Assembly: GCA_013396525.1 (NCBI GenBank)
Contig: VWYX01000740.1
Span: 1 to 64,000, forward strand
Length of the DNA: 64,000 nt
DNA from: Chaetorhynchus papuensis
Taxonomy: Eukaryota; Chordata; Aves; Passeriformes; Rhipiduridae
Direction of reading: 5' to 3'
Position 1 is the stretch's first letter, and each line of letters starts with the position of its first letter. Below the pieces are notes generated by a model that saw only the letters and a program-made list of their open reading frames with translations, did no database searches and was not told where the DNA came from. The translations under genes were made by a program, and so were the position numbers. Below are positions 23,840 through 31,532 of this stretch, one piece after another.

Positions 23840-26800
23840 TACTATTATTATTATTATTATTACTACTATTATTATTAAAATAATACTGTTAATATTATTA
23901 TTTATCAGGAGAGAAGGGTGGTTTTGCTTCTGCAGGAGGAGGAGGCTGATGTTTTCAATCCCTATTGTATAAAACATCAGAGGAGTTTAGTTCTGAGTTT
24001 AAAGCAGGTAACCCTTCAGCTGGCTCTGGAATGACCAGTCACCACCAGGTATCACTGTTAACCTGCAGGCTCCCAAAAAAAAAAGGACAAGTTGCAAGTG
24101 CTTTTCTTGTGGCTCTCAGCCCCAGACATCCGTGGCAGCAGTCGGATTCTGGCCCAGGGATGTCTGGAATGTGCATCCCTGGGTTGTTTTGGAGATGCCG
24201 TGCAGACAACTCATCCTGTTCTTCCCTGAGGAGTACTCTTATATCACAGTCCTGATCCTCAGCAGTGGGGAAATAACATCTGCTGGCTCTGCCTGAGGGG
24301 AACCAACCTCTGCTCTGATATTTTAACCTGAATTCAGCAGTGTTTTATTAACCCTCTGTGGCAGTGGGGCTGTGGGACACGAGTTCACCTGTTGACTGTG
24401 AAGTGAAACACCCCAGGGGAATTTAGTGCATAAGAGAAGAGCAGAGCCTGGGCATTCCACCCTGAATTGTGGATGTGCTCCAGAACAATACCAAATTATC
24501 AGCACAGGAGATGCTCACTGAGTGCTATTCCAGGCTGAGCATTGTTCAGGGCCTGACCTGTTCCTCTTCAGTTCCCGTTAACTCCGTGACCCTTGGGTGA
24601 GGTTGTGCTTGAAGCAGACGGGTCAAATGTAGTTTTCCTTTTGCTAATCTGATAAATTATAATTGAATCAGCAGCTAGAAAATGCCTCACTGTGAACTAC
24701 ACTGGGGCAGGATAGTTTGGGGAAGTGATCCCCTGCGCTGCCCAGGAGGTTTTGTGTCTGTTTGTAAATAAAAGACTTGTTCAGCACCTGGAGTGAGATT
24801 CCTCACTCTTTGACATCTTTTCTTGTGCAGATGCAAGAGGGGAATAAAGTTTTGGACCTGTCTCATAGAAGCAAACAGCCAAAGGTTGCTTTTTGGTCTA
24901 AAAAATGCTTTGAAAATAAACCCAGGAGATGAGGCTTGTTCTGAAAGTTACCTTCAGTCCTGCTTCAAAAATTATGTTCTGTTTAAGCTCTCTGTGGAAA
25001 GCCTGTTTTCAAAATGGCCAGTTCCTCACTGCACAGTGGTTAACAACATCCTTACCAACAGCAGAAGTGGTGTCAGCAATGTGGGTAATTCCACAGGGCA
25101 CCGTGCAGGCTCAGAGCAGATTTCATCTGGTGTCTTCTGGCCTCTGTGGATCCCTCTCAAAGCTTTAATCACCCCGGTGAGATAGAAAATTGCACCTTGG
25201 GAAGATTGGAGGCAAAGATAAGGCATGGTTTGATGGCATTACCTGAAAAATCCAATGGGGACAGAAGGTGGCAATTTTATTTTCCATTTGGTTGTTTAAG
25301 GGGTGACATTCCTAACCTCTGACAGGGACAGCTCTCACCTCTGACAAATGCCAGACTTAATTTTCTCATTTTGTTTCTTTTCTTCTTTACCTCTGTCTTC
25401 TGAGTTCTTTTTCTCAGAGTTTGGATTAAAACACAGGAGACATGGGGTTTTTCTTCTTTCTTAGATGTTTATTCTATCTTATCTATGTTTCAGCTGCACA
25501 GAATGTGCCTCTAAGTTAGCAAGGTGGAAAGTGGCTGTGAGTTCTACCTTTCAAGGTCTTTTTAAAGCCCAATCTATCCAATTATGGAATGACAGCTAAT
25601 TTATTTTTACTTATAATCCAATAACCAATCATTTATGATCTACACTGAGGGTTTTTTGAACCAATACCAAACTACCCAGACTTGTGAAGAAGAGGGAAGA
25701 AAGAGGAAGAACAAACGTACACCGAAATCCTCCATCTTGTTATATATATATTACTATATCCCAGAAACCTGAATTTTCTACATCTCTACATACTCCACCC
25801 AGTGACATAACACATTTCTTTTTACTTACACAGCAACAATCTCAGTGCTATCACATGAAAAGGGAAGCCTTTCCCAAGGCCTCAGGTCAAATGCAGTGTG
25901 CATTTGAGGGTCATTACCTGTCAGCACTGAAAGACTGAAATTCTCAGAGTTCCAACACCAGACTAAATTGAATATCCACACATGAAACATATTTTAACTT
26001 AAGATGTGAGGCCCCTCTGCTGTGTATTCCTGCTAAGTACTCCTGGGATGGAGACAATCTCTCTGCATTTTTTTTTTCCATTTTTATTTTCTCAGCAGAG
26101 TGAAAAACAGAAGGGAAAAATTTCACAACAGCCCTCAGATGGTCACTTCCTTTGAGACACTGCCCTGAAGACTGCAAGAATTCAGCTTTTGGTTTTGTTT
26201 TACACTTAATTGGCTTGCTCAGCACGAGGGCTGAGCTGCCATACCCTTGCTGACACATCCTGTCCTCGGTGACAGAAAGAATGTGGCACTGTGGCAGCTC
26301 AGTGTTCCCTCCACCCCCTCACCAAGGTCTTAACTACTCTGAGACAGATTTTCAGGACGGATATTTTGAATAGATACACTCAGCACTGGGGATGCAACAG
26401 TTTAGTTCCCAGAAAATGTGGACCATGACCTTGCAGATGAGAAGAGCCACAGCCAAGGGTGAATTCATGCCATGAGGGGTGAGTTGACTCACTTGAGGGA
26501 GGTGACTGGAGAGCATCATCCTGCTTTCACCAGATTTTGGGGCAGATCTTTGTCTTCTGCCATGGTTTGAAGACACATTTTGTGGCAAATTCAGGGTTGA
26601 TCCCTCCTATGTATTCAGTCACATTCCTGAGGTGAGCAGCTGAGATGTGGCAGCCAGTGCAGAGCCAGGAATTAAAAACATGGAAGGTTCCAGACTTGCC
26701 TGGAAACACTGCTCCCAGTGTCATTCTGAAGGAGAAATAAGGGCAGAGAAAAGCAAAACCTCGGCACAGGAAAAGCGAAACATCACCATTAAAAATGAGC

Positions 26801-27318
26801 CGTGGAATGCTTGGAGGAGCCAAGGTCAGGAACAAAGAGAGGTGCTCAGTGAAGTGATCCAGGCACAGGATCTCAGAGTCAGAGAGTTCCTGATCAGAGC
26901 TGAACAGGAGGGTGCAAATTGCCTACTGACAGCTGAGACTGAGCGTTCTGGTTATTTGGGGTTCATTCTTGTACCCGTCTTGGGCATTCCCTAATTATTC
27001 TGTCCAACATGAGGGTCCTTGTGAATCAGCTGAGGACTCTGTTGCCCAGGAGAGGCTGGAGGAAGGGTCAGGACAGGGACCTCCAACCTTGGCACCTAAA
27101 ATCAGGGGGTACAACTCCCTCACTTCTGTCCCAATCCCATTGAGATGTGATAAGTTATCCCAAAAAAGTCCATCCCAGTCCCTCTGAGGTTCCTTGCGTG
27201 GTTGAGGGGTGTGGGTTTGCCTTTCCAGGGATGAACTGATGGATGTCAAAGGCTTGCTTTCATTTCTAGGTGGCAAGGAGCTGTCATTGACTGGAACGGC
27301 ACGGAGCCCATCTTGTGA
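4625..27318 (+). CDS. MINDY4: MINDY4 (FAM188B) deubiquitinase, 3' part of gene: five terminal coding exons
   Basis: The exons 4625-4688, 7279-7440, 17585-17765, 21834-21906 and 27270-27318 join in phase without a stop and encode the C-terminal 175 residues. All four introns are GT-AG (donors GTGAGT, GTATGT, GTATGT, GTAAGT). The joined product carries motifs I recognise from the MINDY-3/4 catalytic domain: IGSHGYCTQ, ELVNLLLTGKAVSNVF, SESHFSVLF, FDLYYYDGLANQ, and a terminal WNGTEPIL. MINDY enzymes are cysteine proteases that cut K48-linked polyubiquitin in the cytosol; the Cys lies N-terminal, outside this window, while the probable catalytic His (CAC at 17642-17644) is present. The family's human member is about 750 residues, so roughly three quarters of the protein is upstream. 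MINDY3 is excluded by motif differences (it lacks the SESHF and YYYDGLANQ forms); the paralogue MINDY4B is the main alternative and cannot be fully excluded without alignment. No frameshift or lost splice site is visible, so the gene looks intact here. Confidence 0.9.
4768..5108 (-). mobile_element. CR1 LINE 3' fragment
   Basis: It starts TCACAGAATCATGGAATCACAGAATGG and continues with the usual complement of the CR1 tail (GGTTGGAAGGGACCTTAGAG, CCAGGTGGCTCCAAGCC, CCTCACCACCCTCACAG, TTCTTCTAATATCC). This is a CR1 in minus orientation. Confidence 0.93.
5540..5884 (+). other. Possible internal retroviral remnant ending in a polypurine tract
   Basis: The 17 bases just before the LTR at 5885 read CAAACAAAAGGAGGAGA, a purine run of the kind that precedes a 3' LTR. 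This suggests that the upstream sequence is the last part of a decayed provirus. I cannot recognise any retroviral protein in it, so the assignment rests on the tract alone. Confidence 0.3.
5885..6276 (+). mobile_element. Endogenous retrovirus LTR (family also at 25401-25957)
   Basis: It begins TGTTGGAACCCTGG and ends near GGACTCA. It aligns along most of its length with the reverse complement of 25401-25957, including AACAAGATGGAGGATTT, TATAAGTAAAAATAAATT and the poly(A) signal AATAAA at 6205-6210. Relative to the other copy it lacks about 180 bp of the 5' (U3) part. No target duplication is visible. Confidence 0.8.
6277..6302. repeat. (AAAAC)n simple repeat
   Basis: Four consecutive AAAAC-type units directly follow the LTR end. 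Confidence 0.85.
6765..7052 (+). mobile_element. CR1 LINE fragment with reverse-transcriptase remnant
   Basis: From 6771 one frame reads YLDFSEAFSTVSHSILLDK, a decayed form of the conserved (L)DFSKAFDTVSH motif of CR1 ORF2. It then jumps to the CR1 3' region (CCCCAGAGGGTGGTGGGGCA, CCAAGGCTGCCAGAGCTCCA, GGGTCCCTTCCAACTCAGG). The element is therefore internally deleted and dead. Confidence 0.85.
7279..7440 (+). CDS. MINDY4: MINDY4 exon B (162 bp)
   Basis: The acceptor is CCCATACAG ending at 7278 and the donor is CAG|GTATGT at 7441. It encodes exactly 54 codons in phase 0, starting ELVNLLLTGKAVSNVF and ending SLFEHYDVCQ. The central NVIELDSGNGNITILKGI stretch and the RSDIGLLSLFEHY stretch match the MINDY4 branch of the family. 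The intron before it is 2590 bp and holds a CR1, an LTR and a second CR1. Confidence 0.92.
10590..10699. repeat. Imperfect inverted repeat of TTATTATCATTATTATCAT type
   Basis: The left arm at 10590-10614 (CTGTTATTATCATTATTATC...) is nearly complementary to the right arm at about 10679-10699 (ATAATGATAATAATAACAG). The arms are separated by about 65 bp of AT-rich sequence that also contains short palindromes. Confidence 0.6.
11541..11966 (-). mobile_element. CR1 LINE 3' fragment
   Basis: It reads ACAGAATCACCAGGTTGGAAGAGACCTTC, CACATCCAGGGATGGTGAC, ACTTCTTCCTAATATCCAACC, and CTCCAGGCTAAACACCCCCAGC, then CCTCACAGGGTTTGTG: a long CR1 tail in minus orientation. Immediately after it, 11967-12000 repeats a piece resembling the internal segment at 11752-11786, suggesting a small rearrangement. 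Confidence 0.92.
12120..12570 (+). mobile_element. Class I-type solo LTR, interrupted by an assembly gap
   Basis: It begins TGATGCCTTGGGTTTTAAC and ends CTCTTAAGGCATCA, giving near-perfect terminal inverted repeats, and it is flanked by a 4-bp duplication TGTA at 12116-12119 and 12571-12574. The left 124 bp align with the reverse complement of the copy ending at 19234 and the right 22 bp with its other end. 4-bp duplications are typical of gammaretrovirus-like (ERV1) elements. The centre is N. Confidence 0.88.
12244..12548. other. Assembly gap (305 N)
   Basis: A run of N inside the LTR at 12120-12570. From the complete copy at 18794-19234 the missing piece should be about 280-300 bp of LTR. 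ORFs spanning the gap are artefacts. Confidence 0.98.
15048..15071. repeat. 12-bp tandem duplication (CCAGGTTTTATT)x2
   Basis: Two exact adjacent copies are followed by the first five bases of a third. Confidence 0.8.
15165..15585 (+). mobile_element. CR1 LINE 3' fragment
   Basis: It contains GAGGAGCTGCTGAGGGAGCT, TTTAGCCTGGAGAAAAGGAG, AATTTCTTCACTGAAAGGGT, CTGCCCAGGGAGGTGGTGGA and GTTGGACTCGATGGTCCTGG: a CR1 tail in plus orientation that stops just before the terminal octamers (AAATGACTCAGTGAC). Confidence 0.92.
17585..17765 (+). CDS. MINDY4: MINDY4 exon C (181 bp), carries the probable catalytic His
   Basis: The acceptor is TTTTTCTTCTAG ending at 17584; the donor is G|GTATGT at 17766. The donor was chosen over an earlier GT at 17762 because only this end keeps frame with exon D (GTG G|AT gives V-D). 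It encodes 60 codons plus one base, from VGCYLKTPKYPIW through SESHFSVLF to EEIRLTV. In the MINDY family a His in this position is part of the Cys-His-Gln active site, so the CAC codon at 17642-17644 is the likely catalytic His (family knowledge, not tested here). Confidence 0.92.
18794..19234 (-). mobile_element. Class I-type solo LTR, complete copy
   Basis: On the minus strand it begins TGATGCCTTAGGTTTTAAC and ends CTCTTAAGGCATCA, with 10-bp terminal inverted repeats. AATAAA on the minus strand lies at 18859-18864. The flanks GTCA (18790-18793) and ATCA (19235-19238) agree at 3 of 4 bases, consistent with an aged 4-bp target duplication. It is the only gap-free copy of this subfamily here and serves as reference for the copies at 12120 and before 31532. 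Confidence 0.88.
20555..20795 (+). mobile_element. CR1 LINE 3' fragment
   Basis: It contains AAAAATTTCTTCACAGAAGG, AGGCTGCCCAGGGAAGTGGT, CACCATCCCTGGAAGTGTTC and GACTTGATGATCTTAGAGGT, then ATTATTCTGAAATTCTGTG: a CR1 tail, plus orientation. Confidence 0.9.
21690..21775 (+). mobile_element. Short, diverged CR1 3' remnant
   Basis: GTGGTGGATGTGGCAGTGG, then CGGACTCAAATTATCTGAGAGGTCTTTTC, resembles the last part of a CR1 (…GGACTCGATGATCTTAGAGGTCTTTTCC). It lies about 60 bp before exon D. Confidence 0.55.
21834..21906 (+). CDS. MINDY4: MINDY4 exon D (73 bp)
   Basis: The acceptor is TATCTCTCTGCAG ending at 21833 and the donor is AAA|GTAAGT at 21907. With the G carried over from exon C it reads DTTQVCPENKENDLTPPLEH then CIRT, leaving AA for a Lys codon finished by the next exon. 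The acidic, Pro-rich stretch before LEHCIRTKW is typical of this part of MINDY4. Confidence 0.9.
23808..23899. repeat. Palindromic microsatellite (AAT)n followed by (ATT)n
   Basis: About ten AAT units run directly into about seven ATT units, then ACTACT and further ATT units. The two halves are complementary, so a single strand can fold into a long hairpin. Confidence 0.9.
25401..25957 (-). mobile_element. Endogenous retrovirus LTR (family also at 5885-6276), longer copy
   Basis: On the minus strand it begins TGTTGGAACTCTGAG and ends near GAACTCA. It shares AACAAGATGGAGGATTT and ATAAGTAAAAATAAATT with the copy at 5885, and has AATAAA on the minus strand at 25468-25473. It is 557 bp and keeps about 180 bp of U3 that the other copy lacks. 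No target duplication and no purine tract are seen, so exact ends are uncertain; a solo LTR is most likely. Confidence 0.8.
27270..27318 (+). CDS. MINDY4: MINDY4 terminal coding exon E with stop codon
   Basis: The acceptor is TTTCATTTCTAG ending at 27269. The first G completes the split Lys, followed by WQGAVIDWNGTEPIL and TGA at 27316-27318. A C-terminus of the form WNG-(S/T)-(D/E)-PIL is what I expect for MINDY4. It is the last exon because the reading frame closes and no further family sequence follows. Confidence 0.9.
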
Positions 27319-28195
27319 GTGATGTGACCTGCGCTCTATTTGGGAAGAACAAAAGGAAACGACTGAATTAGCACATTCCTATTCCCACCAATGCAGGAAA
27401 TGGGGCAGTTTGAGATGAGGAAGGATGACATGGTTTACAGGCTGGCAGAGTTTCACCTCAGCCACCTCGTGCTTCGGATAATTTGCTCACAATATAAACA
27501 ACACTGACGTAAATTCCTCGTCGCTGCCTTTAGCATAAAGCTCCTGAGGGCAGGCTGGGTTCCCACCACCAAATCAAGGTTACAGATGAAGCAGAGAAGT
27601 CGTCAACGTCCCCTTGAGGTCCCCTTCTGGATCCACTCTGTATCCTGCAATTGTTTGGAAGCATCTGATGGGAGATGCTGAACCCAGATTTCTCTCGCTT
27701 TTACAGCCTTCTCTGTCCTGCCTTGTTCTCCCCTGACAAAACTCCAGTGCCACTACAAAACATCATCCAAGGAATAGAGATTCACCTCGTTTCCTGGTGT
27801 TAGCAAGCCTCATTTTGCACTAAATAGGTTGGTGACCGTCTGGGCTTTTCAGGGGAAGCCTGGCCTAGAGCAAGTCCTCGTTGTGTCATAAATTTGCAGT
27901 AAGGATTGTGGTTCTGTGTTACCGAAATAATCCCATTAGTACGTCCCTAGTACTGGGTGCAGTTGGTGTGTAACAGTGCCTCGTGCTGATATAGCTCATT
28001 TTCCTTTCTGACAAGAGGCAGCTGTATCAGTATCTTTACCTTTATACCTTTATTTCTACACGAGGGTTTATTCACACCCCTGTGACGGGTTAGATCTGTG
28101 GTTTGCTTCTTTGTAACTCCAGGGAAACAGAACAGTTGTGTCGTTTTGAAATTCAAATGGTGCCCATCTGTGATAGGTGCCAGTTTCCCTGGTAA

Positions 28196-28201
28196 AATAA
28201 A
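28196..28201 (+). promoter_or_regulatory. Candidate poly(A) signal AATAAA (proximal)
   Basis: AATAAA about 880 bases after the MINDY4 stop, followed by G/T-rich sequence (GTGCTGG). It could be an alternative proximal site. Confidence 0.35.
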
Positions 28202-28388
28202 GTGCTGGAATGAGATGGAGATGGATCCTGAGGTACTGAAGCCACAGTTTGTATTCTGATTAGTTTACCAAAATTGGAGCAAGTTACTGTACTGAAAGGT
28301 GGAAAAATTGCCTTGGGGAAAAAAGGCAGATAAATGGTGTTTCTAGAGTTATTCCTCTCTCCTGAGAGTGAATATTTCATGAGAGTTC

Positions 28389-28394
28389 AATAAA
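28389..28394 (+). promoter_or_regulatory. Candidate poly(A) signal AATAAA (distal)
   Basis: AATAAA in TTCAATAAAGG, followed 10 to 35 bases later by T/GT-rich sequence (CTGATGTTTATTGTAG) suited to a downstream element. This is the better-looking of the two candidates for the end of MINDY4. Confidence 0.4.
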
Positions 28395-28693
28395 GGACTT
28401 CTACTTTCTGATGTTTATTGTAGCACCTTCTTCCTAGTCAGTGTGGAAACTCCTCTGGGTCCTGAAAAATGAGTGCAAAATCAATTTCCAGCAAAAATTT
28501 GGTGTTGTTCTGGGTGTAGAGTGGAGATACCAAACTGACTGTGCAAATGGGGATCTTGGGGAGTTAGCACTGGAGTTAGATTTGAAAACCAACCTGAATA
28601 TAAGTTACAAAGGAGTACCAGAAAGGTTTAGATGGGCTTTGGATGAAGATCTGCCTCCCCCTTTGCTTCCCATTCACATCAGACTGTCTGTCT

Positions 28694-28955
28694 CAGACTC
28701 ACAGAATGGTTTGGGTTGGAAGGGACATTAAAGATCATCCCATTCCAACCCCCTGCCATGGGCAGGGACACCTTCCACTATCCCAGGTGCTCCAAGCCCC
28801 ATCCAGCCTGGCCTTGGACACTTCCAGGGATCCAGGGGCAGCCACAGCTTCTCTGGGCACCCTGTGCCAGGGCCTCACCACCCTCACAGGGAAGAATTTC
28901 TACCTAATATCCATTCTAAACCTGCCCTCTGGCAGTTTAAAGCCATTATATGCAG
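28694..28955 (-). mobile_element. CR1 LINE 3' fragment
   Basis: ACTCACAGAATGGTTTGGGTTG, then CCATTCCAACCCCCTGCCATGG, GGCAGGGACACCTTCCACTA, TGGACACTTCCAGGGATCC and CCTCACCACCCTCACAGG, a CR1 tail in minus orientation located just beyond the proposed end of MINDY4. Confidence 0.93.
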
Positions 28956-30458
28956 TAAAGCTTCTCAGGGCTCCAGTTATTTTAATTTTATTTATTCCAG
29001 TGGAATAAAATCTGTTTAGATCATATCACATAGACGAACTTCTTAAAGCTTGGTGAGATCTGATCTCCCAAAGAGTTTCAGCCTCTGAGACAGCAGCAGC
29101 ATCAGATCCATGCTCGTTCCTGACTCTGCTGCAGGGATGTTGCGTGGCCTCTGGCAAACCCTGCCATCCGTGTGTGTTTGGGGATGTGTTTGTGCTATCA
29201 GCTGCAGGCAGAGTCAATAATGCCTTTAGGATACCTCAGCCTGAGCTTCAGTGTTTCTGGGGAGTCCCAAACAGCCAAAGGTCCCAGGTGTAAAACCTTT
29301 TTCCCTCTTGAAATTTCTGTATTCTGTAGTCCACGCTTTGTTTCATGAAACAAACGCAGTTTGCTTTTCCCACCTGCCTCACGGGGCATCTGTAATATAA
29401 AAATTTGAAGGGTGCATTTGGACAGAAAATACCATGGAGATGACAAATGTTGGAAGGATTTTGGAACCAAAAAATTCCTTTCTGGTTTTTCCAGTCTAGT
29501 AAACCTACACCATTTATTTCAAAGCTTTAAACTGTGTCAGACTGGAGATAACCTCCCACTCCCTGATAGCAGAGCAGCACAGATAAGGGCTCCTCTGGGG
29601 CAGGAGGGAGCTGCTTTGGGTCAGGCCAGATTTTATCTGACTTAAATCTGGATGTCTGCAGTGCAGACGTGTTCAGGGGATCTGTTCTCTGTGCAGAGGA
29701 GGGGAGACACAAGGGTGTGGTGTATCTTTGCTTTGGTATGAGAAGAACTGTTCCTATAAAGGGAACCCAAGAGGATTGCAGCCAGTGGATTGCACCCATG
29801 AAGATGTAAGAATTTTTAGCGTACAAAAAAGAGGATGGGTTGGTTGGAAATTGTGGTTTATGGGTTCTTGTGGAGGGTAAATGAAGATGAGGAGAGGCCC
29901 TGAACTCTGTCCCTCTTTCTAAAACAGACTCCGAAGAGCTTTGAGTCTCCTTCGTCACTGCTTGTGGAGAATATTTTTGTTAAAGCAGGTTTTTCTTACC
30001 TATTATCTGTCGTTGTGCCCTTGTATATTTGTTTGCTAAGTCCACTGCCCACCTGACAGTGAATTAACTCAAGTTCACCCACCCCTCACTCACAAAGGTG
30101 GAAAAAAAGAACCTGGGCCACGTCCCCAAACCACCACCTGTGCAGGGCACCTGAGCAGTGCCGAGCTCCTTCCACCATCCTTGCTCCTGGAACCTGAAAG
30201 CAGCAGCTTCCTTCAGCAGGGCTCAGTGCCAGTGCCTTTTATCAGGCAAGAGGAGTGGCTCTTTGGGAGAAATCTGCAACCAGAACATTAATTTAGGTCT
30301 AAATACTCTCAAAAAATAATGCCAGAGAATTACCTGGTCGCTGCCTGCATCAAGACTTGCGTGTTTTTATTCAATGTAAAGCACCAGGAATTATTTCCCT
30401 TAAGACATTACAGGGCTTTTTGGGTCAATCACACAAGGCAATGCAAAACGTTACGTGA
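28956..30458. other. Intergenic, nothing recognised
   Basis: Unique sequence without a supported gene, RNA or repeat. A minus-strand ORF of 143 codons at 29527-29958 has no recognisable features. Confidence 0.6.
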
Positions 30459-30832
30459 CGTCGCTGTTGCACTGCGGCCAGAGAGAAATTACCACACAAA
30501 GTTCAGGTTCAGGAAAATAGGAAGAACGAAGTTTATTAATTAATTACTGACAGACTTACATACCTTGGTTGGCAAAGATGGCATAAGGTCATTGGTCATT
30601 GATTATCCACCTCCCGTACCGATTGGCTAAAACCCACAACACCCATTCCAAAATATTTTTCCAGTCAATATCATAACAATGCTGCATAACAACTTACACC
30701 TGCAAGATAAAGGGATTGGTTTACAGAAACCCTAACACTGTTTCTCGTAGCTTCTGTGAGAAAAGCAGAGCTCTCACAGAATGCTGCAGAAAGATGGGAG
30801 ATTCCTCTGCTAAAAGCTTTTCAGCATCCACA
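30459..30832 (-). mobile_element. Solo LTR, 6-bp-duplication family (copy 1)
   Basis: It aligns end to end with 35559-35930. On the minus strand it begins TGTGGATGCTGAAAAGC and carries AATAAA in AATTAATAAACTTCG. Flanks ACGTGA (30453-30458) and ACGTGG (30833-30838) agree at 5 of 6 bases. 6-bp duplications are typical of class II (ERVK, alpha/beta-retrovirus-like) integration. The terminal CA has become CG on this copy. Confidence 0.8.
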
Positions 30833-30950
30833 ACGTGGCAGTGCACAGACCCTTGCACAGATCTTGTGGAAACACATCCTGTGCACAACATGCGTCCAGT
30901 CTTTTAAAATTATATTTTCCTCTTCGTTGTTTCTCTTTTTTTGTTGGTTT

Positions 30951-31380
30951 NNNNNNNNNNNNNNNNNNNNNNNNNNNNNNNNNNNNNNNNNNNNNNNNNN
31001 NNNNNNNNNNNNNNNNNNNNNNNNNNNNNNNNNNNNNNNNNNNNNNNNNNNNNNNNNNNNNNNNNNNNNNNNNNNNNNNNNNNNNNNNNNNNNNNNNNNN
31101 NNNNNNNNNNNNNNNNNNNNNNNNNNNNNNNNNNNNNNNNNNNNNNNNNNNNNNNNNNNNNNNNNNNNNNNNNNNNNNNNNNNNNNNNNNNNNNNNNNNN
31201 NNNNNNNNNNNNNNNNNNNNNNNNNNNNNNNNNNNNNNNNNNNNNNNNNNNNNNNNNNNNNNNNNNNNNNNNNNNNNNNNNNNNNNNNNNNNNNNNNNNN
31301 NNNNNNNNNNNNNNNNNNNNNNNNNNNNNNNNNNNNNNNNNNNNNNNNNNNNNNNNNNNNNNNNNNNNNNNNNNNNNNNN
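30951..31380. other. Assembly gap (430 N)
   Basis: A run of N whose right edge lies inside an LTR (next entry). ORFs crossing it are artefacts. Confidence 0.98.
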
Positions 31381-31532
31381 GGTCTGGGTGTCCTTGGAGA
31401 GCAGGCCCGGAGAGGCTTTGTTGTGTGTGCCCAGCAGGAGAGAGCAGAAATGAACAGGCTCCAGGAAACTTCAGAGTTCCACACTGGGCAGTGCAGGATT
31501 TGAAAAATATAAAGTTAAAACCTAAGGCATCA
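31381..31532 (-). mobile_element. Class I-type LTR, right part only (rest in the gap)
   Basis: The 152 bases after the gap match the right third of the LTR at 18794-19234 almost base for base, from GGTCTGGGTGTCCTTGGAG to CCTAAGGCATCA. If full length, the LTR would begin near 31090, inside the N run. The minus strand carries its U3 start, TGATGCCTTAGG. Confidence 0.88.

Larger units (their letters stand above)
21907..27269 (+). other. MINDY4: MINDY4 intron D-E
   Basis: It contains an AAT/ATT palindromic microsatellite at 23808-23899 and an LTR on the minus strand at 25401-25957. The stretches 21907-23800, 23900-25400 and 25958-27269 hold no gene or repeat that I can support. Confidence 0.85.
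27319..28410 (+). other. MINDY4: Probable MINDY4 3' untranslated region
   Basis: This stretch runs from the stop codon to the second candidate poly(A) site. It has no repeat that I recognise and no long ORF. The 3' end is inferred only from poly(A) signals; no transcript evidence is available. Confidence 0.45.
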
